Of a stretch of 64,000 bases of DNA, positions 18,072 through 25,490 are shown in pieces. This DNA is from an uncultured Serinicoccus sp. (lineage in GTDB: Bacteria > Actinomycetota > Actinomycetes > Actinomycetales > Dermatophilaceae): assembly GCF_947500995.1 (NCBI RefSeq), contig NZ_CANMUA010000002.1, forward strand, positions 310,001 to 374,000, read 5' to 3'. Below the pieces are notes generated by a model, which did not search any database, was not told the origin of the DNA, and saw only the letters and a program-made list of their open reading frames with translations. Positions within the stretch are counted from its first letter, which is position 1. Every line of letters begins with the position of its first letter. The position numbers and the translations under genes were made by a program.

Positions 18072-18170
18072 ACCTCGACTTTATCGAAGTTCTCCCGGGG
18101 ATATCACCGCTTTTGCTCACGTGTGCGCTCCCGCATACTCGACCTCATCCCCGGACCACAAGGACGTGCC
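18072..18170. promoter_or_regulatory. Divergent control region between LysR and P450 fusion
   Basis: The 99-base gap is AT-richer than its surroundings. It contains TATC and GATA elements 14 bases apart (18081-18102, LysR T-N11-A-like) and, for the P450 gene, a weak TTGCTC and CATACT pair ahead of AAGGACGTGCC-ATG. I see no better -10 and assign these only tentatively. Confidence 0.35.
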
Positions 18171-21140
18171 ATGACCTTCGACGCACCAGTTGCCGACTGG
18201 GTGAGGATCCCCGACCTCTACACGGACCCGTTCCCGCTCTACGAGCGGTTGCGGTCCGAAGGGGGGGTGCACTGGGTCCCGCAGGTCGGCCGCTACCTCA
18301 TCACCAGCTACGCCGCCGTCCACGAGACCGAGCTGGACCAGGAGGTCTACTCGGCCGACGAGGAGGGCTCGTTGCAGATCCGCGCCATGGGGCACTCCAT
18401 GCTGCGGCGCGACGACCCGGAGCACTACCGCGAGCGGACCGCCTGGCAGCCGGCACTTCGGCCCGGCGCGGTGCGACGGACGTGGACCGAGGTGTTCCAG
18501 CGCAACGCCGAACGCTACCTCGAGGAGTTCCTCAGCCGGGGCCCGGAGGCCGACCTCATCTGGGACTTCGCCGCGCCCTATGCCGCCGAGAACCTCAGGG
18601 AGATCATCGGTCTGCACAACGCCTCCCAGGAGGACCTGCAGCGCTGGTCGCAGACGATGATCGACGCCACCGGCAACTACGCCGACGACCCGGACGTCTG
18701 GGCTGCCGGCCTCGCCTCCTACGAGGAGGTCGACATCGCCCTGGACGAGATGCTCCGGTGGCACCAGGACAACCCGAACGCCTCCCTCCTCTCCCAGCTG
18801 CTGCGCATCCCGGACTACGAGATGCCGCTCGAGCGCATCCGGGCCAACGTCAAGATGACGATCGGGGGCGGTCTCAACGAGCCCCGCGACGCCCTCGGTG
18901 TCGCGGCGTGGGCCCTGCTGACCCACCCGGAGCAGCGGGCGGCCGTCGAGGCCGACCCGTCCCGGTGGCAGTCGGTCTTCGACGAGTCCATCCGGTGGGT
19001 CGCCCCGATCGGGCTCTACTCGCGACAGGTCACGCGCGACACCGTTCTCGAGGGGGTCCGGCTGCCCCGGGGTGCCAAGCTGGGCATCTGCATCTTGTCC
19101 GCGAACCGGGACGAGCGGGTGTGGGACCGGCCGGCGAGCTTCGACATCCATCGCGAGGTCAAGCCTCATCTCGCCTTCGGCAAGGGCGTCCACGTCTGCC
19201 TGGGCGCCTGGGTCGCCCGCGCCGAGGTCGCTGACGTCGCACTCCCCCTGCTGTTCGGCCGTCTCGAGGGGCTCGGGCTCTCAGCCACCCGGACGCCGGA
19301 GATCCGCGGTTGGGTCTTCCGGGGGATGACCAGGCTCCCGGTGACCTGGACGGGCACCCGCGCGCCCGCGGAGGCTGCGCAGGCCGAGGACAGCCGCGCG
19401 CCGATGGAGGACACCGGCGACCTGGCCCCGCGCATCGTGGTGGTGGGTTCCGGGCCGGCCGGCTCCTTCAGCGCCCAGGCCTTGCGGCGCACCTTCCCCA
19501 CGGCCCCCATCGACGTGCTCGAGGGGCTCCCCACCCCCTACGGGCTCGTGCGCTACGGCGTGGCCGCGGACCACCAGGGCACGAAGTCGGTGGCCCGTCA
19601 GTTCGAGCGCCTCTTCCTGCACGAGGACGTGCGGTTCCGTGGCAACCTCCGTCTGGGCCACGACGTCTCCCTCGAGGAGCTGCGTCGCGCCTACGACGTC
19701 GTGGTGCTGGCGACGGGCCTGCAGTCCGACGCCCCTCTCCCCGTCCAGGGGGCGCACCTGCCACGGGTGCATGGCGCGGGGCGGATCACCCGCCTGCTCA
19801 ATTCCCACCCTGACGAGGACGAGGCCCCCCGTCTCGGCCCCACCGTGGTGGTCGTGGGCCACGGCAACGTGGCCATGGACGTCGCACGCATGCTGGCTCG
19901 GCACCCCGACGACCTCGAGGACAGCGACGTGGCCGACGAGGCCCGGGAGCGACTGTGCGGCAGCGTCCGCACGCTGCACCTGGTAGGTCGCAGTGACCCC
20001 GCCTCGGCCAGCTTCGACCCCGTGATGGTGCGGGAGCTGGCGACCCTGCGGGGTGTGCGACACATCGTGCACGGTGTCGAAGCGCTCCCTGCGGACGGCA
20101 AGGATGCTCGCGTCGAGGCCGTCCGCTCCCTCGCCGATGTGCACCCGCGGCAGGAGCGTGTCCGCATCGAGTGGTGGTTCGGACTGTCCCCCCTCGACAT
20201 CCAGGGGACCGAGAGCCTCGAGGCGGTCGTCTTCGAGGGTCCGGACGGCGAGGTGGTCCTCCCGGCCGACGACCTCGTGACCGCCATCGGCTTCGCCGCG
20301 GACCCGGACACCCCGGTGGAGCCGGGCTCCACACCCGACGGCCGTGTCGAGCCGGGGCTCTACACGGCAGGTTGGCTGCGCCGAGGGCCCCGGGGCACGA
20401 TTCCCGACCAGCGCCTGGACGCCCGGAGCCTGGCCCGGGCGGTCGCGGAGGACGTGTCGAGCGGGGCGGTGGAGGTGTCCAGGACCGGGCTGCCCTCCCG
20501 GGCGCACGAGGTGTCTTTCGAAGGCTGGCGACGGATCGATCTGCGGGAGCGACTCGCGGCTGCGCCGGGTCGCCAGCGGGCCAAGCTGCCCTCCCGGACG
20601 GCGCAGCTGCAGGCGGCCACGGACGACTCCCTCCTGCCCCCTGAACCGGCTGGCGTCGACCTGCGACTGCCGGAGGGTCAGGCGATGACGATCCTGTTCG
20701 CGACGGAGTCGGGCGGGGCCGAGCTCGTCGCCACCGACCTCCACCGTTCCCTGGGTGAGGACGCCGACGTCCAGATCCGGGACCTGGACGGGACGGCCCC
20801 GGCCGACCTCGACCCGGGCCGAACTCACCTGCTCGTGTGCTCGACGTACGGCGACGGCGAGGTGCCGACCTCCGCGCGACCCTTCCATGCCGCTCTGCGG
20901 TCCGGGGAGCACGACCTCACCGGCCTGCGCTACGCCGTCTTCGGCATGGGCGACCGGAGCTACACCCGGACCTACTCCCGCGGGAGCGAGCTGATCGACG
21001 AGGCCATGGCCGCCGCGGGTGCGACGCGCTTCGGCGAGTACGGCCGCCACGACGCGAGCGGCCCCGACGCAGCGGCGGAGGCCGCGGTCGAATGGCTGCA
21101 GGGTGTCCTGGCCGAGCTCGCCGAGGTGGCCCACGCCTGA
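18171..21140 (+). CDS. Self-sufficient cytochrome P450 fused to adrenodoxin-reductase-type FAD reductase and FMN flavodoxin
   Basis: One 989-residue chain holds a complete electron-transfer system. Residues 1-395 are a P450: ExxR as ESIR (272-275), heme loop FGKGVHVCLG with Cys343, and an unusual I-helix GGGLNEP (232-238) lacking the usual acid-alcohol pair. After a short linker, residues about 418-790 resemble FprA/adrenodoxin reductase: FAD motif GSGPAG (426-431), PTPYGLVRYGVAADH, and NADP motif GHGNVAMDVAR from 563. The second Arg of the usual GRR NADPH site is Ser608. Residues about 838-980 are a flavodoxin: FATESGGAE phosphate loop, STYGDGEVPTSARPF and FGMGDRSYTRTYSRG. Electron flow would be NAD(P)H-FAD-FMN-heme. 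The ATG at 18171 follows AAGGA; longer upstream frames are antisense to LysR. Substrate unknown; an aromatic methyl or methoxy compound fits the neighbours. Confidence 0.9.
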   Translation: MTFDAPVADWVRIPDLYTDPFPLYERLRSEGGVHWVPQVGRYLITSYAAVHETELDQEVYSADEEGSLQIRAMGHSMLRRDDPEHYRERTAWQPALRPGAVRRTWTEVFQRNAERYLEEFLSRGPEADLIWDFAAPYAAENLREIIGLHNASQEDLQRWSQTMIDATGNYADDPDVWAAGLASYEEVDIALDEMLRWHQDNPNASLLSQLLRIPDYEMPLERIRANVKMTIGGGLNEPRDALGVAAWALLTHPEQRAAVEADPSRWQSVFDESIRWVAPIGLYSRQVTRDTVLEGVRLPRGAKLGICILSANRDERVWDRPASFDIHREVKPHLAFGKGVHVCLGAWVARAEVADVALPLLFGRLEGLGLSATRTPEIRGWVFRGMTRLPVTWTGTRAPAEAAQAEDSRAPMEDTGDLAPRIVVVGSGPAGSFSAQALRRTFPTAPIDVLEGLPTPYGLVRYGVAADHQGTKSVARQFERLFLHEDVRFRGNLRLGHDVSLEELRRAYDVVVLATGLQSDAPLPVQGAHLPRVHGAGRITRLLNSHPDEDEAPRLGPTVVVVGHGNVAMDVARMLARHPDDLEDSDVADEARERLCGSVRTLHLVGRSDPASASFDPVMVRELATLRGVRHIVHGVEALPADGKDARVEAVRSLADVHPRQERVRIEWWFGLSPLDIQGTESLEAVVFEGPDGEVVLPADDLVTAIGFAADPDTPVEPGSTPDGRVEPGLYTAGWLRRGPRGTIPDQRLDARSLARAVAEDVSSGAVEVSRTGLPSRAHEVSFEGWRRIDLRERLAAAPGRQRAKLPSRTAQLQAATDDSLLPPEPAGVDLRLPEGQAMTILFATESGGAELVATDLHRSLGEDADVQIRDLDGTAPADLDPGRTHLLVCSTYGDGEVPTSARPFHAALRSGEHDLTGLRYAVFGMGDRSYTRTYSRGSELIDEAMAAAGATRFGEYGRHDASGPDAAAEAAVEWLQGVLAELAEVAHA

Positions 21141-21168
21141 TCAGGCCGCGACCGGGGGTCACCCGGAC

Positions 21169-21888
21169 CTATCCCTGAAGGGCCGTGCGGATGGCGTCGG
21201 CGGAGCGGGAGAGCCGTTCGGCGACCCTCCGCGGGTCGGTCGAGTCCACGACGTGCACGACGGCGAGCGCCGCTGGTGGGCGATCACGTAGCGCCAGCGG
21301 CACCGCCACGGACTGCACCGAGCGGATCACCTCGTCGTGACTGGTGGCGTAGCCCTGCGTGCCTACCACCCGCACCTCCTCGACCAGGCCCGTGCCGACG
21401 CCGTCGGGCCACTGGTCGAGGGGGACCTGGGCCAGGATCGCCTTGCCCGGGGCGCCGACCGTGACCGGGTGCCGGGCCCCGGGACGCTGGGCCACCGACG
21501 CGACTGCATGGCGTGGCTCGATGCTGGCAATGGTGATGGCCTCGTCGCGGTCCAGGAGGGAGAGGAAGCACGTCATCCCGAGGTCGTTCGCCACCGCAGT
21601 GAGCTCGGGCAGGGCCTGCGCCTGCAGATCCCGGGTGACGCCGGCGGCGAGGGCGGCCAGGCGGGCGCCCAGCTCGATGCGCCCGCTCGAGTCCCGGACG
21701 ACCAGGCCGTGGTGCTCGAGGGTCCGCACCAGCCGGTAGGCCACCGACCGGTGCACCTCGAGTCGCCCGGCGATGTCATCGATGGTCAGCGACTCCCCCG
21801 CGTCCGCGAGCACCTCGAGGACCCGGATGCCTCGGCTGAGGGTCTGCGACGCCGGAACGTCGCGCCCGACGGGAGGCCCTGCTGCCAC
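21169..21888 (-). CDS. IclR-family transcriptional regulator
   Basis: This 239-residue regulator has the winged helix in the first 75 residues (SRGIRVLEVLADAGESLTIDDIAGRLEVHRSVAYRLVRTLEHHGLV) and the IclR effector domain after it (about 85-239, with TVGAPGKAILAQ). It starts at a GTG with AGGAGGAGG immediately upstream. It is divergent from the mobA-like gene and convergent with the P450 fusion gene (28-base gap). A long inverted repeat in the divergent promoter is its probable operator. IclR proteins controlling aromatic acid hydroxylases usually act as inducer-dependent activators or repressors; which applies here cannot be read from sequence. Confidence 0.87.
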   Translation of the reverse strand: MAAGPPVGRDVPASQTLSRGIRVLEVLADAGESLTIDDIAGRLEVHRSVAYRLVRTLEHHGLVVRDSSGRIELGARLAALAAGVTRDLQAQALPELTAVANDLGMTCFLSLLDRDEAITIASIEPRHAVASVAQRPGARHPVTVGAPGKAILAQVPLDQWPDGVGTGLVEEVRVVGTQGYATSHDEVIRSVQSVAVPLALRDRPPAALAVVHVVDSTDPRRVAERLSRSADAIRTALQG

Positions 21889-21944
21889 TGCCTCCTCCTG
21901 ACCGTCGTCGGCTCTTGTGCCGCGGCGCTGCCTCGCCTACCGTT

Positions 21945-21979
21945 GTTCCATAGTCGAACAACGCGTTCGAATATAGAAC
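21945..21979. promoter_or_regulatory. IclR operator: 15-bp inverted repeat
   Basis: GTTCCATAGTCGAAC (21945-21959) and GTTCGAATATAGAAC (21965-21979) are inverted copies matching at 13 of 15 positions across a 5-base spacer. Each arm also contains its own GTTC...GAAC dyad. It lies in the 145-base divergent gap, 54 bases before the mobA-like start. Confidence 0.65.
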
Positions 21980-22033
21980 GGCCGTCTCGCGAGCGCAAGA
22001 GCCACGGGCCAGGGCGACGAAGGAGTCACCAGC

Positions 22034-23932
22034 ATGCAGTTCCACCACCACGGCTACGTCTCCGGCGACCCGCGTGTCCAGGAGGCCGCCGGCACCGGGG
22101 TGGACCGTCCGACGGAGCTCCCCGACACCACCGACGTGCTGCTCGTCGGGTCCGGACCCGCCGGCATGCTGCTGGCGGCGCAGCTGTCGCAGTTCCCCCA
22201 GGTGTCCACCCGCATCATCGAGCGCCGCGAGGGCCGGCTGCCGCTGGGCCAGGCGGACGGCATCCAGCCCCGCAGCGTCGAGACCTTCCAGGCCTTCGGC
22301 TTCGCCGAACGCATCGTCGCCGAGGCCTACAACATCGCCTACATGAACTTCTGGGGCCCGGACCCGGAGAACCCGCAGAACATCGTGCGGACCGCCCGGA
22401 CCGAGGACTACGGGCTCAAGATCAGCGAGTTCCCGCACCTCATCGTCAACCAGGCGCGGGTGCTCGACTACTTCGCCGAGGCCGCCCGCAACGGACCCGG
22501 GCGCATCGTCCCGGACTACGGCGTGGAGTTCGTCGGGCTCACCGTCCACGACGAGGGTGAGCACCCCGTGGAGGTGCGGCTGCGTCACGTCGCCGGCGAC
22601 CGGCAGGGTGAGGAGCGCACGGTCCGGGCGAGGTATGTCGTGGGGTGCGACGGAGCCCGCAGCGGGGTGCGCGAGGCGATCGGGCGGCGGCACACCGGGC
22701 AGTCCGCCGCGCACGCCTGGGGGGTGATGGACGTGCTGGTCAACACCGACTTCCCCGACTGGCGGACGAAGTGCGCCATCAACGCCGAGGCGGGCAACAT
22801 CCTGCACATCCCCCGCGAGGGCGGATACCTCAGCCGGATGTACATCGACCTGGGCGAGTCCCCCGAGGACCCCGACCACGCCATCCGCCGTACGCCGATC
22901 GAGGACATCATCCGGCGGGCGAACGAGATCCTGCACCCCTACTCCATCGACGTGAAGGAGGTCGCCTGGCACAGCGTCTACGAGGTCGGCCACCGGGTGA
23001 CCGACAAGTTCGACGACGTGCCCGAGGGCTCGGACCGTGCGCCGCGGGTCTTCCTCACCGGCGACGCCTGCCACACCCACAGCGCCAAGGCCGGCCAGGG
23101 CATGAACGTCTCGATGCAGGACGGCTTCAACCTCGGCTGGAAGCTCGGCCACGTGCTCGCCGGGCTCAGCCCCGCCTCGCTGCTGGCGACCTACTCCGCG
23201 GAGCGCCAGCCTGTCGCCCAGGAGCTCATCGACTTCGACCGCGAGTGGTCCTCCCTCATGGCCCGCAAGCCGCAGGACATCTCCGACCCCTCCGAGCTGG
23301 CCACCTTCTACCTCGGCACCGCCGAGTTCCCCTCTGGGTTCATGACGCAGTACGCGCCCTCGACCCTCGTCGCGGACACCGGCCACCAGGAGCTCGCCGA
23401 GGGGTTCCCGCTGGGCAAGCGGCTCAAGTCCGCCGCGGTGGTCCGGGTCTGCGACGGCAACGCCGTGCACCTCGGGCACCACGCCCGTGCCGACGGGCGC
23501 TGGCGCATCTACGCCTTCGCCGACGGCCCGGCCGCCGGCGAGCCCTCGGCGCTCTCGGACTGGGCCGCCTGGGCGGCCTCCCCCGTGTCGCCGGTCTCCC
23601 GCTTCACGCCCCAGGGGGCCGACCCGGACGCGGTCTTCGACGTCAAGGTCGTCTTCCAGCAGGGTTACGAGGACGTCGACCTGGGCCGGGTGCCCGCGGT
23701 GTTCCTGCCCCGCAGCGGTCCGTTGGGCCTCACCGACTGGGAGAAGGTCTTCGCCGCGGCACCGAACGCCTGGACGGACACGGACATCTTCGTCGAGCGC
23801 GGGCTGTCCCGGGACGGGGTGGTCGTGGTGGTGCGCCCGGACCAGTACGTCTCGGCGATCCTCCCGCTGACCGCGACGCAGGAGCTGGGTGCCTACTTCG
23901 AGGCGAACATGCTCCCGCCAAATCGTATATGA
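22034..23932 (+). CDS. mobA: 3-hydroxybenzoate 4-monooxygenase-like FAD hydroxylase
   Basis: This 632-residue flavoprotein converts 3-hydroxybenzoate with NADPH and O2 to protocatechuate if the assignment is right. The N terminus (MQFHHHGYVSGDP), the LGQADGIQPRSVETFQAFGFAERI block and the overall length match Comamonas MobA as I recall it. FAD site GSGPAG is at 39-44, the DG motif in VVGCDGARS, and the GD motif in VFLTGDACHTHSAKAGQGMN. The last 180 residues form the thioredoxin-like dimer domain of phenol-hydroxylase enzymes, ending VVVVRPDQYVS. The ATG at 22034 has AAGGAG eight bases away. The final codons read Pro-Asn-Arg-Ile-stop with a rare ATA because the 3' end lies inside operator 3. 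Phenol 2-monooxygenase is the main alternative. Confidence 0.83.
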   Translation: MQFHHHGYVSGDPRVQEAAGTGVDRPTELPDTTDVLLVGSGPAGMLLAAQLSQFPQVSTRIIERREGRLPLGQADGIQPRSVETFQAFGFAERIVAEAYNIAYMNFWGPDPENPQNIVRTARTEDYGLKISEFPHLIVNQARVLDYFAEAARNGPGRIVPDYGVEFVGLTVHDEGEHPVEVRLRHVAGDRQGEERTVRARYVVGCDGARSGVREAIGRRHTGQSAAHAWGVMDVLVNTDFPDWRTKCAINAEAGNILHIPREGGYLSRMYIDLGESPEDPDHAIRRTPIEDIIRRANEILHPYSIDVKEVAWHSVYEVGHRVTDKFDDVPEGSDRAPRVFLTGDACHTHSAKAGQGMNVSMQDGFNLGWKLGHVLAGLSPASLLATYSAERQPVAQELIDFDREWSSLMARKPQDISDPSELATFYLGTAEFPSGFMTQYAPSTLVADTGHQELAEGFPLGKRLKSAAVVRVCDGNAVHLGHHARADGRWRIYAFADGPAAGEPSALSDWAAWAASPVSPVSRFTPQGADPDAVFDVKVVFQQGYEDVDLGRVPAVFLPRSGPLGLTDWEKVFAAAPNAWTDTDIFVERGLSRDGVVVVVRPDQYVSAILPLTATQELGAYFEANMLPPNRI

Positions 23933-23933
23933 T
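23922..23933 (+). promoter_or_regulatory. Operator 3 of the ATCGTATAyGAT set (gabD-like gene), overlapping the mobA stop codon
   Basis: ATCGTATATGAT is identical to the core of operator 1. It includes the last two codons and the TGA stop of the mobA-like gene and lies 46 bases before the gabD-like ATG. A promoter for the downstream gene must therefore sit in this short gap. Confidence 0.65.
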
Positions 23934-23979
23934 CTGTGCCGGCGGGCCGTCCGCCTCTCACCCTGACCCGAGGGAGCCC

Positions 23980-25446
23980 ATGAGCCAGCACCAGGAGCGC
24001 GACCTGCTCGCACGCGTGCCCGACCGCCTGTTCATCGCGGGACGGTGGCGTCCTGCCGAGAGCGGGGGCACCCTCGAGGTACGCGACCCCGCCACCGGGG
24101 AGGTCATCAAGGAGATCGCGGACGCGACCCCGGCAGATGGGATGGCCGCGCTCGACGCCGCCGAGGCTGCCTCCGCAGGATGGGGAGGAACCCCGGCGCG
24201 CGAACGGGGCGAGCTGCTACGCCGCGCCTACGACCTGCTGATCGAGCGGCAGGAGGAGTTCGCGCTGCTCATGACCATCGAGATGGGCAAGCCGCTCGCG
24301 GAGGCCCGTGGTGAGGTGACCTACGGCGCGGAGTTCCTCCGGTGGTTCGGCGAGGAGGCCGTGCGCGTGCAGGGCCGCTACGGTCCCAATCCCGAGGGCA
24401 CCGGACGGATCATCGTGTCCCAGCACCCGGTCGGGATCTGCCACCTCATCACCCCCTGGAACTTTCCCCTGGCGATGGCCACCCGCAAGATCGCCCCGGC
24501 GCTGGCGGCCGGGTGCACCGTCATCGTCAAGCCGGCCGCGCTGACCCCGCTGACCACGCTGCACCTCGTGCAGCTGCTCGAGGAGGTCGGTCTCCCCGCG
24601 GGCGTGGTCAACGTCGTGACGACCTCCTCCTCCGGGCAGGTGTCAGAACCCATCATCCGCGACCCGCGCCTGGCCAAGCTGTCCTTCACCGGTTCGACAC
24701 CGGTGGGCCAGCATCTGCTGGAGCAGGCGGCCCAGGGAGTGCTCCGCACCTCGATGGAGCTAGGAGGAAACGCGCCCTTCGTCGTGTTCGACGACGCCGA
24801 CCTGGACCAGGCCGTCGACGGGGCGATGCTCGCCAAGTTCCGCAACATCGGCCAGGCATGCACCGCGGCCAACAGGTTCATCGTCCACCGGGACGTCGCC
24901 GAGGAGTTCTCGCGACGGGTGACCGAGCGGGTCCGTCGACTCAAGGTCGGTCGCGGCACCGAGGAGGGCGTCACCATCGGGCCGCTCATCGACGACCGTG
25001 CGGTCGACAAGGCCTCCTCACTGGTCCAGGACGCCGTGATGCGTGGCGCGGAGGTCACCACCGGCGGTGAGGCGGTCCACGGTGACGGCAGCTTCTTCGC
25101 CCCGACCGTCGTCACCGGAGTCCGCGAGGGCAGCGACATCCTCCGCGAGGAGATCTTCGGCCCGGTGCTGGCCATCGTCCCCTTCGAGGACGAGGACGAC
25201 GCTGTCCGCATCGCGAACGACACCGAGTACGGTCTGGTCTCCTACGTCTACACCGAGAGCCTGTCACGCGGTCAGCGGATGATCGACCGCCTCCACACCG
25301 GCATGATGGGGCTCAACGTCGGCGTCGTCTCGAACGCGGCGGCCCCCTTCGGCGGATGGAAGATGTCCGGTCTCGGCCGGGAGGGCGGTGCCGAAGGGAT
25401 CCACGAGTACCTCCAGACCAAGTACACCTTGACCCCGAACCCCTGA
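23980..25446 (+). CDS. gabD: Succinate-semialdehyde dehydrogenase-like aldehyde dehydrogenase
   Basis: This 488-residue aldehyde dehydrogenase of the GabD type oxidises succinic semialdehyde to succinate. Catalytic Glu in SMELGGNAPFVVFDDADLD and Cys in FRNIGQACTAANRF are diagnostic of GabD, as are the block PWNFPLAMATRKIAPALAAGCT and the substrate-loop residues near NVGVVSNAAAPFGGWKMSGLGREGG. The ATG at 23980 follows AGGGAG; the longer frame begins inside mobA and was rejected. Succinic semialdehyde is the HpaI product, and this gene shares its operator with the hpa transcript 14 kb away, so it very likely finishes the homoprotocatechuate pathway. An NADP preference, common in GabD, is not proven here. 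Confidence 0.87.
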   Translation: MSQHQERDLLARVPDRLFIAGRWRPAESGGTLEVRDPATGEVIKEIADATPADGMAALDAAEAASAGWGGTPARERGELLRRAYDLLIERQEEFALLMTIEMGKPLAEARGEVTYGAEFLRWFGEEAVRVQGRYGPNPEGTGRIIVSQHPVGICHLITPWNFPLAMATRKIAPALAAGCTVIVKPAALTPLTTLHLVQLLEEVGLPAGVVNVVTTSSSGQVSEPIIRDPRLAKLSFTGSTPVGQHLLEQAAQGVLRTSMELGGNAPFVVFDDADLDQAVDGAMLAKFRNIGQACTAANRFIVHRDVAEEFSRRVTERVRRLKVGRGTEEGVTIGPLIDDRAVDKASSLVQDAVMRGAEVTTGGEAVHGDGSFFAPTVVTGVREGSDILREEIFGPVLAIVPFEDEDDAVRIANDTEYGLVSYVYTESLSRGQRMIDRLHTGMMGLNVGVVSNAAAPFGGWKMSGLGREGGAEGIHEYLQTKYTLTPNP

Positions 25447-25477
25447 CGCCTCGTCGGCCACCGTCGGTCTGGGCGCA

Positions 25478-25483
25478 TATGCT
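25478..25483 (+). promoter_or_regulatory. -10 element for leaderless transcription of the AI-2E permease gene
   Basis: TATGCT ends seven bases before the ATG at 25491, and there is no ribosome-binding site. This spacing puts the transcript start at or next to the start codon, a common actinobacterial arrangement. Confidence 0.5.
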
Positions 25484-25490
25484 GCGTGCC

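Noticed and set aside
18171-21140. Classification of the fusion as CYP102 or CYP116B
   Set aside because: The reductase is of the adrenodoxin-reductase type, not a CPR or phthalate-dioxygenase type, and the FMN module is C-terminal.
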